A stretch of 64,000 bases of DNA from Setophaga petechia (Eukaryota; Chordata; Aves; Passeriformes; Parulidae), in contig JANCRA010000011.1 in NCBI GenBank assembly GCA_024362935.1, positions 9,293,501-9,357,500 of the forward strand, written 5' to 3'. The notes beneath the pieces are model-generated. The model worked only from the letters and a program-made list of their open reading frames with translations. It did no database searches and had not been told where the DNA came from. This document shows, piece after piece, positions 37,101 to 48,926 of the stretch (its first letter is position 1; each line of letters begins with the position of its first letter). Made by a program: the position numbers and the translations under genes.

Positions 37101-40100
37101 AGATAGAGACTTTGATTCGGGACTGGATAAGTAATGAAAAATGCATCACACCATTTAGCAACTTGTACAAACAGCAACTTTGGTCTAACAGACAGTGTTT
37201 TGTCAAAATCCACTGTCTAAAACCTAATTGAAATGTTGTGCTGATTGACAGAGCTGTAGTCAACAACATTAAATGCAGAAGAGTATATTTTCTTCCCTGT
37301 GTGCTTGTTAGATTAAAGAGCTCTCAAGGATCAGAAGAAGTGTCTCTGTCTAAGGAACAGAGGCATCTGTGAATGGTAGGGGTGCAATTTCCTACCCGCC
37401 TCCAGTTACACTCTCTTGTGATCCATCTGTCTGTGAAGCTATCAGGTATTGTGTTTTATAATTACTGCTTGTTAAAAATATCATCCTCATTGTAAGTTTA
37501 AAAAAGGAAATCTCAACAGGCCCTCAAAAAATGAAAGCAAAGCTACTTCTAGGAAAAAGCCCAACAACTTTTAATGAGAAATAGATTAAAAGTGTGAACA
37601 CCTTACACAAGGATTTGATTTTAAAAAACTCCAAACAAGCCACATAGAGCGTTTCAATGATAAAAGAAATGTACATGCTTATGAAAATGTTTCACGTCAA
37701 GAATGTGTGCAAGAGTGTTTAGATGAGATGTCTCAGTATAATTGCAGGATCAGACCAAGGAGTGTCCTTTGCCTGTTCAGGTGCAAGACTGAACTCAGAG
37801 TTTGACCTTCAAGGTAACAGCTGTGTTCAACTCCCTTCATCTGGGAAGAAAGTGGTGCATCAAATTGACAGGAAAGATGGATGTACTTGTTAATGGGATC
37901 TGGGTCTCCTTAATAAGTGCCTGATTTCCCTGTAGAGCTGATTTTAGGCAGGAAGAGTAGATGCCTCACAGCCCTGGTTTTCCCTTCAGCCAGATGAGAG
38001 AGGACTCTGCTTGTCCCCTTCCAACACACCCAGATTTGCTTCCCTCAGAAGGAAATGACTGTGGCTGAGTTAAATGTCTGGACCTAGAACTGGGAAGCTC
38101 TTTCTAGTCCCTTGTTAAGGATATAGCCAGGACTGACATTTTGGAAATCTCTGGACACATGTAATTTCCATTATGAATATTTTAGGAATTAGAAGAACCA
38201 TTGTATTGAGCATTAGAGGAGCCTTAATTAAGTGGATTGATCCTACCTGGACTGTTTATTGCCTCTGTGACACTGAACAGTTAAAGCAAGAAAGAGCATT
38301 ATCAGGTAAGGGGACTGAAAACTCATGCATAATCCTAATGACTGTGATGGCAAGGCTCAGTGTGTCTCTGATTTAACAACAGAATTTACCCTCTCTTTAT
38401 TGATGAACACAGATCCCATTCCCTATCCTTGTTCTGGTATCACCATTTGCTTCTACAGAAAACTAGATGTCCCCAGCCCAGCTGAGCTATGTGTCTGAGA
38501 AAAGAGACTCAGCTGATACTGTCTACTCTTTCCATTTTATTCCTAGTTGCTTTCTGCTCTCTTTTCTTGATTCCAGTTCACCCATATTAGGAATCAGTCA
38601 TCCAGAAGTTGCAGAATTGCAACATTTGCTTGCTGATCTATCTATACCAATAACACCCTGAGAGGCCACCTGAATCCAGCTGGCCTTGTCCCTTCCTGCA
38701 ATGCTACGTGCCAAAGTTTCTTGTTGGGGCAAGCAAGCTTGCTCTTCATGTCCAGGCACAGACAGACAGACTGGAAGGTGTTGGGCAGACCTACACTGCA
38801 GTGATACAGGGTCTTGGATGTATGTCTGGAGAGAAAAAAATGAAATGACCAACTGTGGACCATGGACTCATTATTATTTTGAAACTAAGGCCATAAGCCC
38901 TGATGCTGCATATCTTCAGCCTAGCACCTTCAGTGAAGCTGTACTAATTTCCACAGGCTGAGGAGTTACCCCTGTGTCTCAGTAACTCTGTGCCTATTCC
39001 TTCCTCTGCAGGTGGTCAGCATGGCAGGGAGAAGATGGGGCAGATTTTCACACCAGAGTTCAAATTGACTAAATGGCATTGAAGGAAATAACCCGAATCT
39101 TGCAGAGTCAGGGAAAGAGTTAAAAACTGGAATTCCAGTTTGGACATCAAGAGCAATCATGACTTTTACTACATCCTTCTGCCCAGCAAGTATAGTAACA
39201 AACTGGGTGGATGACGATCTCTCTCTGTTTGTAGAGACTGAAAATTATGGTATTTGCATGGCAATAAACTGTTGTGGGAATAAAAACAGCTCTCAGATGT
39301 TTACTGCTGGCAAACAGGGGAACTCTGAAAAAAGGGATCCCATAAGGATTTATGATTTGTGGTGGAGAAACTGACAGTAAAATATATTTTTTAAAAAGCC
39401 AGTATTCTTACCTGGTACCATGGGCATGCTCTGCTTCTTCATGGTTTCACCCCACTGGACTGTATTTCACACTCTGCAGAGGAAGTACACTTTCTTTGCA
39501 GAATGAGAGCGTGACAACTTCTCTCTCATCCTCTGCCCTGGAGGCTTGTTAAAAGAAGGAAGAATAATTGCATCTGGAAAGTGAGTGGCTAAATTACCCA
39601 GGAGCCAAAGAATTGGGATAGTGTGATGGGGGTTGATGTACAGTTTGTGGGTTACTCCAGCTATTATCTCAAATGGCTCATCGCATGGAACTATGATGGG
39701 GTAACCAGAGGGTTACTCTACTTTTAGTCACAATTCAGGTGTTGCCCCTGGGGATCTCTGTGCACTGAATGGACTGTTTTTCCTGAGGAAAGACTGTAAT
39801 TAAAATACTCTTTAAGCTCTCCTGTATGTATATTCAGTCCCTGGGGAACCTCCAGAGGCAAGAGCCCAGACGTAGAACTCCTGGGATTTCATCCACTGGG
39901 GCACAAACAAATATGTCTCCAAGGGTCATATGTGGTTTTTCCAATAAAAATCTTCTGTGCTAAGGCTGTCAGGAGAAGAGAATGAGTGGGATGGACATAT
40001 TGCCCTGGGGGGACGCTGGGCATGGCATGGCCCATAGCCATTCTGGTGGTCACGGTGCCAGGTTGGGGCTGTGAGACCTCCCTGTGGCAGTGTCTGGAAG

Positions 40101-43100
40101 CTGAAGGGGAATTTCTGCATCCAGAAGGGAGCCAGCTTTTCATAAGGAAATAATCTCATACAACAGTGTGATGAATTTGTGTGCATGTATATCCTTGGCT
40201 GCTGGAGCCAGTCCAAGCTACGTGTCTGTGTGCCATAGGCCCTCTGTGGCTCAGAGCAAACAGAGGATCCCTTTCAGCCTACGTGGTGGGGAACCATCCC
40301 TCTGGCATGAGGCATCCCTCAGTCATGGGTCATTTCCCAAGCTGGGCGTTTTGGCTTAACAATGCTCAGGAAAGAGACTTTGATTTTTGCTGGTTTATAC
40401 CAGCAAAATCTCTGGAGAAAGAATGGTTGATTTTGTGCAGTTATGCTTAATTAATTTAATTTGGTAATGGCAGATTTTTATTGGTGAATGCTCTCTTTCT
40501 CTAGTGTAACCCAAAGAACCTGCCAGCACTGCTCTAGCAAGTCACCCCCTATACAGGTAAGACCTGATGCAAAGCAGTGCTCAGGATCTGGCTGGTGCCC
40601 TTTGCTCTTGCATGGAAGGGTCTGGCAAAAAATATTCATCCACTTCAGCCCAGGAATGTTCCTCAGAGAGGAGCAGCCTTGGGGGGTTTGTGGGTGCCAG
40701 CAGCCGTTCCGAGCGGGCAGGAGGAGAAGGGCTCCCTGCCAGCAGAGCTGCCTGTGCCCGGGGGCTGCACTGAGCCATCTCTGTTCCCCACACTGCGGCC
40801 ACCCTGGCCTCCGTCTTTCCCAGTAGTTACGTCAGAGCCTGTGCACTTTGCCAGTAGGTTTGATACGACTGACTAAAAGCACCATTTTCCTGGTAAAACA
40901 AACACAGACTCCTTTTTAAAAACACCTTTTGATACTTTATGAGCAGGGCTGGTATATGTAACCTATCAAGCCCAACATATGGCTTATTATGACATTTAGC
41001 TGATTAAAATAGTCTAGACATAAACTTGAGATTTCAAAAATGTTTAAGCTAAGTCCGAAATACATTTTAATGTACAGTAGATGTATACTGCAATTTGGGC
41101 CACCTGTGTCCCTGTAGGAATTATGGAGCAGGAAGTACTTTTGACTCAAGAAGTGTGTCTGAAAATTGAGGCTGTAAATTAACAACAGCTTGTCTATTAG
41201 ATTATTTCACCCATAAAGGAGTCTGTATATTTCTAAATGCCTCATGATTTTCAATACCTTGCTGTTGTTACTTTTATTAAAGAAGGAGGTTGGCAATAGT
41301 CTGGACATCTAGCTTGAGCACATTTTTAGAAAATCATGGAATAAATAGCAGCAGCCAGCCAGACGGTGGTGAAGCATAGCTGTGGCCACAAGAGGAGGAA
41401 ACCCCAGCCTGGCCTGTTAGTGGGCACGGTGGTGCCGATGTTCCCTGGCATCCAGGGACTCAGCCCAGCTTGTTTCGGACACTGGGCTGCTGCTTGTGGG
41501 TTGTTCCAAAGCCAAAGGCAGGGCACAGTGTACACACCACCACTGACCACCTCTGTAAAAGGCCAGATAATTTACCTCTTTGTCAGCTTCCCGGTCTCAC
41601 TGCATAACTTCACATCATCATCATCATCTTGCCTGCCTTTCTCTTTTATTTTTCCTTCCTTCCAAGAGTTTGGTCTATTTATGGTTGTTCAGCTGTCTCT
41701 GAAAAGGCCAGAATAGGAAATTTTAAAAAAAAAAAAATTCCTGCTACATGATCTGTCCAAAGCTCCCCTGGAGTGGCTTTCAAAGAGAGGAGCAATGAAT
41801 CCTAAACAGCTCAGGGAGAGAGCAGTCTCCACAGACTCCTAGTAAGGGGCATCATGTGAGGCTGAATAATGGTCAGGGCACCTTCAGCAGGGGAACAGGG
41901 CTGGGGAGAAATACCTACAGAGAAATTTCCATGAGGAGGAAGTTATGGCATAGAATATGCATTCTATCCCCCATAAATTGTTATGTAATTCCTATTTTAC
42001 TAAGCAGTTCGTCCACATGTGTTAGACCTAATGATTTGCACAGCTCATGAGACTGGCCTACATGGGGTGATTATTTTGGCAAAGAGCTGTGTTATATTCA
42101 GTCTGGTCATTATGCAGGGGTCTAGATACATTACCCCTCTGTGGTTCATCCTCAGGAGAGGTGTGTACCTTCCTCCTGGACACCCCTGTACTGCTGAAAA
42201 GAATAACACATTGTCTGGGGTACGGGATACAGTTTCAAGGACAAGAAAAATGAAACCACTGGGACAACTCATGGAAACTTGAAGAAAACAGAGCTGTGGT
42301 TTGGTAGCTAGTACTCTAATAGACTTGCAACACCTCATCTGCAGGGTGGGTCGGTAGGAAACTGGCAGGTGAAGGTGGTGGAAGATGCGTCCCTGCTCTG
42401 GGTCTGGGCTAACATACTGGTGTCACTGGTGCAGCCAAGGCTACTTGGTGGTAGAAGGCTCTCGTTCTGCCTGTGAGGAGGTCTTCCTGTGCATTAGAGC
42501 TTGGGGCAAGTGTTTAGGCTGCCTGCAGCACAGATGCTCTGTCTAGCAGCCCATCTGATATGCAAGAGCTAGGTGCAGAGCCCAGGTATCTGATATGCAA
42601 GAGCTAGGTGCAGAGCCCAGGTTATCTGAGGGGCTTCAGACAGAAGCCGGCTGCAGCCAAGTCGAGGCAAACACATACACACAAACCTCAAACTCCCCTG
42701 AATCTCCCTCCTCTTCCCTGGTTTCTCCCTTTTGTGCTCCCCTTGCCTCGTTGGCTTGGCATTGCCCCATCCCTGTTCTTTCAGGCTTGGTCCATCTGGT
42801 TGGTTGCTAAACCAGGACTGGGCAGCCTTGCCAGGATGCTGGGTTCCATCGGACCACCCAAAGGCCTCTGTCTCGCCTTTAATCCATGAATGAAAGTGAG
42901 CCAGGCAGAGGGGAATATTCTGGCTTTGCTGCAGGGTGCTTGGTGTCACTGTGTCCAGCACATGACGTGGTTGCCTCTCTGCACAGGCAGAGTTGGGTGA
43001 GATGGGCCAGTGTGGGCTGCAGCCACAGCCTGGGGGGCAGTGGGCAGGGTTGCTGGGTGGATGATGGACTCCAGTGGGGCTGCAGCACTGCTGGGGGACA

Positions 43101-45106
43101 AGGAGCAGTTGTCACTCTGGATCAGCTTCTCCCATCCCAGAATGCAGCATATTAAAGCAATTAAGAAAAGCTCTGCTCAACACAAGGATTTTAAGGGGAA
43201 ATATGAATGTACGGATACAGCATTCCTCGATCAGAGGGGAGAAATAGCAGAGGGTAAATTAAGTACAGCTGGAATGAGCATAAGAAATAGATTAATTCCA
43301 CGAGAATTTTTTTTTCTTTCCGTTCTGTAAAAATTATGGGAGCTAGGAAAACTAGCACATCTTAATTCCACTTGGTATGCAACCCTTTAGTCCTCTGGCA
43401 TGTCAGCCAGCATGCACTGAATTCAAGTACAAGCCATTCACCCTACAAACCCTTGGTCAGGGACACCTCTTCCACACCCACCCCTGCTCACATCCTTCTC
43501 TCCTCTCCTTGTGCTTCTGTAAGGACAAATACTGTGGATTAGGGGACTCTGGAAAACATATCAGGAAATTATTTGTTTGTATGTTGTGATACTGGTTCAG
43601 AGAAATGAACAGAACTCATCTGCAAGAACAATGTCAGGCTCTCATTCCAGTATGCTTGTCAGAGAGGACATCATCCCTCAGTTCTGAGGCTGCACAGAAC
43701 TTGAGAGGATGGTGTCTTGGTCTGTGGCTCAGGTGTTTAGTTTAATGCAACCTGTACAGTAAATAATAGTGGAGTTTGAGTACTGAGGCTCACCAGCTAC
43801 TTCTGCTGTGGCTGATACTCAGCTCTTCTTGGTTCTAGGCACCTCATCACAAGGTTGGACAGGACCTGTGAAATCCTGAGCTTTGCCTGTGTGCTCCTGA
43901 CTTACGGGGGATACATTGCTCTCCTGCTGGATCCTAAGTATGGACAAGCCCATCCAACCATTGCTCAGAGCAAGGATCATCCTCACACCAGTGCCTGTAG
44001 GGCCTGGAGTGTACTCTGAGAGGGTGGATGAGTCCAGGGATCTGAGTCCAGAGGGGTTGGGTGGAGGCAGCTGGTGCCTGGAGCTGCCCAAAGCTGCAGG
44101 AATCTGCATCAAGTTTCCCTGGCTGCGGTGTGTGGCCACAGCTTCAGCAACAACTGAGGTACTCCCTGTACCAGGACTCATTGGCCCCTTGGTTCCGTCA
44201 GCCTCTGGCTCCACCATTCCTCTCCATCCCTCAGGCCTCTGGGATTTTGCCTCTCCCAGGAAAGTCTGTCCTTGAGTTTGGAGCAGGCTGTCAGGAACTG
44301 CGCCCACCACTCCCACCTTGGGAGGGCCAAGCCCCACAACCCTGCAATGGCACTGTCTCAGGGACAGCTGAGCTGCGGCAGCTCTGGGTAAAAAAGATGG
44401 AAGATAAAAGAGTCAGGAAGAGGATAATTCTGGATGCTTATTGTAGGCCCTGCAAAAGCAGGAAAGGCTTTGAAAGAACAGATGAAGACTGTTGCCATAA
44501 CATACAAATTGGTACATCAACCAGTGCTGGACAAGAAATGCAAGTTATGGCTGGCACTTGACTCTTACCTCATATAGCTGCTGGGTAAAAGCATAAAGGA
44601 TAGCCTTGATTTTGAATTTCTTGGCTTCTCTTAACTTGTATAGCAGCCATAACACTAAGTAAATACATGTTTTCTGGGAAGATATTTTCTTTTTCTCTTT
44701 GGTAATGAAAATTTTTCTTGTTTTTTATTTAATAAAATAACATATGGTCTTAAATTGAGTATCATTTGCTCAACTATATAGATGACTTTGTTGGAACATG
44801 TCCAGTCTTCATTTAAAGATATATTTAAGCAGGTTTCAAATACAGTATATATTTAAAATGAGGTGAATAATCCTTGAGGCATTTTGAAAATGGTGCTTAA
44901 GAAAAGTCTGCTCACAGTATATTTTGCTAACTTCCCCCATACTGTACAGATAAATATAATGTCTTCAGTGATGCACTCAGGCTATCACAACTGTTAAACT
45001 CAGCAGGTGTGTATGGAGTCCCAACCATGAGTACAGTATGGATAAAATACCCTCTGTGAGGCTGGGAGGCAGGGCTGCATTTCCAAGGGTTTCAGGGCAT
45101 CTCTTG
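31146..45106. other. Intergenic sequence, no gene identified
   Basis: 14 kb without a supportable gene. Mostly AT-rich with somewhat more GC-rich stretches at 32.0-32.2, 33.2-33.6, 40.6-40.85 and 42.5-44.4 kb, where chance open frames up to 172 codons lie on both strands. A 35-bp tandem duplication is at 42.55 kb. No splice-linked exon series, tRNA or known repeat was recognised. Confidence 0.75.
42553..42622. repeat. Tandem duplication, 35-bp unit x2
   Basis: ATCTGATATGCAAGAGCTAG then GTGCAGAGCCCAGGT occurs twice in direct contact (42553-42587 and 42588-42622) with no mismatch. Perfect identity means a recent event or an assembly artefact. Confidence 0.95.
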
Positions 45107-45142
45107 GACTCTGTGTCATGGTTTGACTCTGTGTCATGGTTT
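45107..45142. repeat. Tandem duplication, 18-bp unit x2 at LTR edge
   Basis: GACTCTGTGTCATGGTTT occurs twice (45107-45124 and 45125-45142). The unit includes the first bases of the adjoining LTR (TGTCATGGTTT) and its left flank, so the LTR boundary itself has been duplicated. Confidence 0.9.
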
Positions 45143-46304
45143 GACACTGGCCAAATGCCAGACACTCATGAAAGTCATTTGCTAACCCCTCTCTTGCTTT
45201 CAGCTGTGCACAGGAGAGGAAAAGAAAAAAAAATAAATGAAGGGCTCATGAGTTGAGATAAGGATTGGGAGAAAGCTTTGTAAGGGGCAAAATAGCTTCA
45301 AATTTCAAGGTATAAAGTAAATTTATTATTAACAGAGTCAGAGGAGGATGATGAGAAACACAATATGCCTTTAAAAGACCTTTTTTTTTTTTCTCCTCAG
45401 GCCCTCCCCTTCCTATCAAAGCACAGGGAGACAGGGCACGGAGTTTTGGTCAGTTTGTCCATCACTTGAGATCCTCTTTTTGCTTAGGGAGAGGAGCCTT
45501 CTCTCCTGTGCCGTGGGGTCCCTCCAACAGGCAAAGAGTCCTCCCAAAACTGTTGTGTCGTGGGTCATTCATCCATGGGGTGCAGTCTCTTAAGGATAGG
45601 CTGCTGTAGTTTGGAAACAAGGACTCTATCTCTGGAACCAGGCCCCTCTCTCTCTATTTGAGTCTCCCACTGGATCACAGCTTTCTCTGGCATCCACCTG
45701 CTCTGGTGTACTTTTCCCACAGGCTGTGAGTGGATCTCTGCATCCCCCATGGACTTCATGCATTGTGGGGGACAGCCTGTTTCACCATAGTCCTCACTCT
45801 GGCTTGCAGAGGAATTTCGGCTCTGGCGCTTGGAGCACCTCCTCCCCCTCTTTCTCTTCCACTGGTGCTGCTGTGTTGTTTTCCCTCACACGTCCTCACG
45901 TCCTCCTCTTCTCTGACCAGAACAAAAACTGCAGCTCGTAGGTGCCATTGCTAACAAGTTCCCCTAATTTAAAGATTCCTGCGGGATCCTGCAGTGGCTG
46001 GCAAGGGGTGGCCAGGCCGGCAAGGGGCACTGCAGGCCTCACCAAGATGGCGGCGGCCACAGTGCTTTGCCATGGGCTGCCCCTGGGAAAAAAATCCTAC
46101 GCTTGTGCTCTTTTGATTTTCTTCTTAAATATGTGATCACAGAGGTGTTACCAGCCCCTCTAACTGGCCCAGTAGCATGTCTGTCTTCAGAACCATCAGA
46201 GATTGCTCTGTCAGATATGGTGGAAGATTCTAGCAGCTTCTCACAAACGCCACTTCTGTGGCCCTTCCCTGCTACCAAAAGCCAGGCTGTGCCAAATCAA
46301 CACA
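45132..46304. mobile_element. Solo LTR of an endogenous retrovirus, longer copy
   Basis: Starts TGTCATGGTTTGACACTGGC and ends CCAAATCAACACA. It shares ordered blocks with the 11.6 kb LTR: GGCTCATGAGTTGAGATAAG versus its counterpart, GCAGAGGAATTTC, CACAGAGGTGTTACC, TAGCAGCTTCTCAC and GCTACCAAAA near the end. Pentamers CTCTG (left) and CTCTA (right) may be a decayed target duplication. No retroviral gene lies inside or next to it. Repeated CCATGG/TGGGGTCC-type units form the middle. A TATA-like CATATTTAAGAAG reads on the minus strand at about 46,120-46,132, and a YY1-type motif is at 46,044. Quite diverged from the first copy, so the two insertions are not recent siblings. Confidence 0.7.
46044..46054 (+). 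promoter_or_regulatory. YY1-type binding motif inside LTR
   Basis: AAGATGGCGGC, preceded by C, is a full match to the known YY1 consensus. It lies in a locally CpG-bearing, GC-rich part of the LTR. Binding is inference. Confidence 0.55.
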
Positions 46305-47647
46305 CTCTAATGGGTGCCCTGGAGCATCATCCTTTGAGCTGTGTCAGGGCATCCTCATACTGTGCATGCTGCCCTCTCCATGCAGACCTTTCCCCTTCCC
46401 TGTCCTTGCTCTGTCCTTCCCATTGCTCTCCCTCATTCCCTCCAGGGTCATAGGCTTGAGAGGGCCAGCCATTGCACCATTCCCAAGCCAGCAGGCGAGC
46501 TGTTTTATAAGGATGGTATTTCCTAGCAGAAGGGCACTGATGCCTTAAAACATTTCTTTTTGCATCATCTGAGCAGAATAAAGAAGCCTTAAAGGAGGAG
46601 AAGAATTGTCACTACACATGTGGAACAAAAGGATATAAATATATTGTAATATACTCATGACACACTGTTGCTGAATTTTAGCACATTAGACTCTGCTCTC
46701 ACACTTACCTGAAGCCACTGCCTTTGCTGGCTCCTGCTAAGTATGCTGGGTCTTCGAGAAACCCTCCAGAGCAATCACAGAAAGATTTTGTAAGACCGGC
46801 AGGAAGTTAAAGGGATGTTAAAAGCAGGATTGTAGACTTCAAACAAAGCTGTGCAGATAATTTAGACTTTAGGACTGTAATTAGATAGAAGAAAATGTAT
46901 GCTGTGATAAACCCAGCTGCTGTTCTCATAACATGTGACTGATATCATGGGCACAAGGCCAGGATCAAAAAAGGTCACAGCCATGGTTAAAATGCTGCCT
47001 TCTAAAATTTATCAGATTTGATGTGCATGTTCAGGATGATGAAATGTTGGTTCAGATACTCCTCTCACCTCATTTGAGGAGGCCAGGCCAGAGCTGCCCC
47101 TTACAAGTTGATTGTTCCTCCTGCAAAGCCTAGTCAGAGATTTTTCACAACCATGTGTGAACCAAGCTGTGCAAAATATGGGCGAGCAAAAGAGGTCTTG
47201 ATGAGGTGACCCATTTGCAGCAGCATAAATTCTGCTCATTTTATTCAAAGGAACCTTCTGTTGTGGTTAATATCATAGTATGAATCTTGATCCATGATGC
47301 TTCTAAAGCTTGAATCTTGCAACTACTTCATGACCTCTGTAATACAACAGAGAAGTAACCAAAAAGATGGGTATGTCCAATGATTAAGACAATGTATAAT
47401 CTAAATTGTCAAGAACAAACTGTTGTCAAGAACAAACAAAAAACTCCATCCAGGGCACGATTTTGGTATAAAAAAAGTAGGAGTCACAATGAGATCACTG
47501 AGAGACATTCAATTTGAAGATCTTATTTCTCCAATCAGACTTAAAATTGTTGCCAGGCTGAAGTAAGACAGATTAAAGAAAAGCGTGGCATTTAGCATCC
47601 GAACGGAAAATGAAGCAGTCATGCTCTCACCTTATCTCTGACATAGG
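46305..47647. other. Intergenic sequence, no gene identified
   Basis: AT-rich, nothing nameable. A 15-base direct repeat TTGTCAAGAACAAAC occurs twice near 47,406-47,437. Confidence 0.75.
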
Positions 47648-47790
47648 CTTGCTTTGGCAAACCTGATATGTCACCTAGTGTGTTGATGTCTTAATTTTGC
47701 CATCTGTAAAATGGTGATACCTATTCTGTTTCCTGAAGGGGCATGGATGATGTATGTTTAGCAGCTGATAAACGTAAAATTCATATTTGG
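47648..47790 (+). mobile_element. MIR-type SINE fragment
   Basis: CTTGCTTTGGCAAACCTGAT leads to TTAATTTTGCCATCTGTAAA, ATGGTGATACCTATTCTG and, further on, TGTATGTTTAGCAGCTGATA. The order matches the + strand MIR (TTGGGCAAGT, CAGTTTCCTCATCTGTAAAA, TGGGGATAATA, TACATGTAAAGCGCTTAG). Identified by eye from the remembered consensus. Confidence 0.65.
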
Positions 47791-48884
47791 AAAAAATAGA
47801 CACTTAATTGTATGAAATGTCAGTGATAAATCAGTGAATTAAAATCTGATTGCCAGGAAGACAGGGGCTGAGTGGGACCTGCAGGCCTGTAAGTCAGTGG
47901 TGAGCTGTGATGGTAGGACTACATTTCTGGTTTCAAACGTCTTTCTTTTCTCTCTTCTCTGATACTCTCTTTTTTTCTTTCTTAAAAAAAAAAAAGAAGC
48001 AACCCTAAATTATATCTTAGGGTTTTGAAATAGCATCAAAGGCATACTTGGAATGCTTATAAATAGCTGTATCTTTTCTTGAAGGTGTGGTGTCCCAGTT
48101 TATTTGAGGACTGATGTAGGGAGGCATTGTGGGCCTGGGGCTGTGGATACTTCACAGGGCTGGCTCCCTGGCAAGGCCTGTGCTCATCCTCCTTGCTCAT
48201 CCTCCTTGCTCACTCGTGTACCCAGACCCTGCTTCTCCTTGGCCCCTTGTTGTTCTGCCCTGCTGGCAGCCTGTGCCACCTGCCTTGGGGGATGTTATGT
48301 ATGTGCAGGCTTGTCCCAGTGCCTTCCTCCCTTGCCATCCCGTGTTTGTCTCCCCAAATCCTCCCCTCCTTCCTCTCCAGCTCTCAACTCCGGCTGGGCC
48401 CCCTTTCCTCTGGCTTTAGACACAGGGGCAGAGAGCAATTCCTTCCTGCATGCCTCCCTAGCAAAAATCTAATAACAACTCCCCTCTCTCTGTGGGGGTC
48501 TGGAGGCTCCACAGCCACATCCCTTGGAGCCACCCCCGTGGCTGGCACACTGTCCCAGTGCCACACACAAGGAGCTGGCAGCAAGCTGTGAGCGCAGGGG
48601 AGGTGTGCCAGACAGAAGAGCAAAGCCTCTTCCTTGAAGACAAGCACTGAAGGGCCATGGATGTTGATCTGCAGAAGGATCTGTGCTTTCCACGGCTGGG
48701 GGGAAGGTGGTTCCCCAGGGATGGATCGGGGAGAAGCATGGGATGGCACCTTGTGGCATGGCAGCGCAGGGACAGGCTGCTGGAAGAAAAACCCAGCGTC
48801 TCTTGGCTCAGAGTCCATGGAATGAACTGTAACCACCAGCCTATAAATGAGAATATCCAAACAAACAAACAGAAATAAGACCAA

Positions 48885-48926
48885 ATTAAAAAAAAAAAGA
48901 AAAAGAAAAAAGAAAAAAAAAAAAGA
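48885..48926. repeat. A-rich low-complexity tract
   Basis: Runs of A broken by single G, purely purine on the + strand. It is not preceded by a recognised retroelement, so I do not call it a poly(A) tail. Confidence 0.85.

Noticed and set aside
43819..44561. Overlapping open frames of 172 (minus), 119 and 166 (plus) codons
   Set aside because: Long frames on both strands at once in a GC-richer patch are expected by chance. No conserved domain seen; left as unannotated.
48000..48024. AACCCTAA ... TTAGGGTT, a telomere-like inverted pair
   Set aside because: Only one unit each side; an 8-base hairpin is expected by chance in 64 kb. Not a telomeric repeat array.
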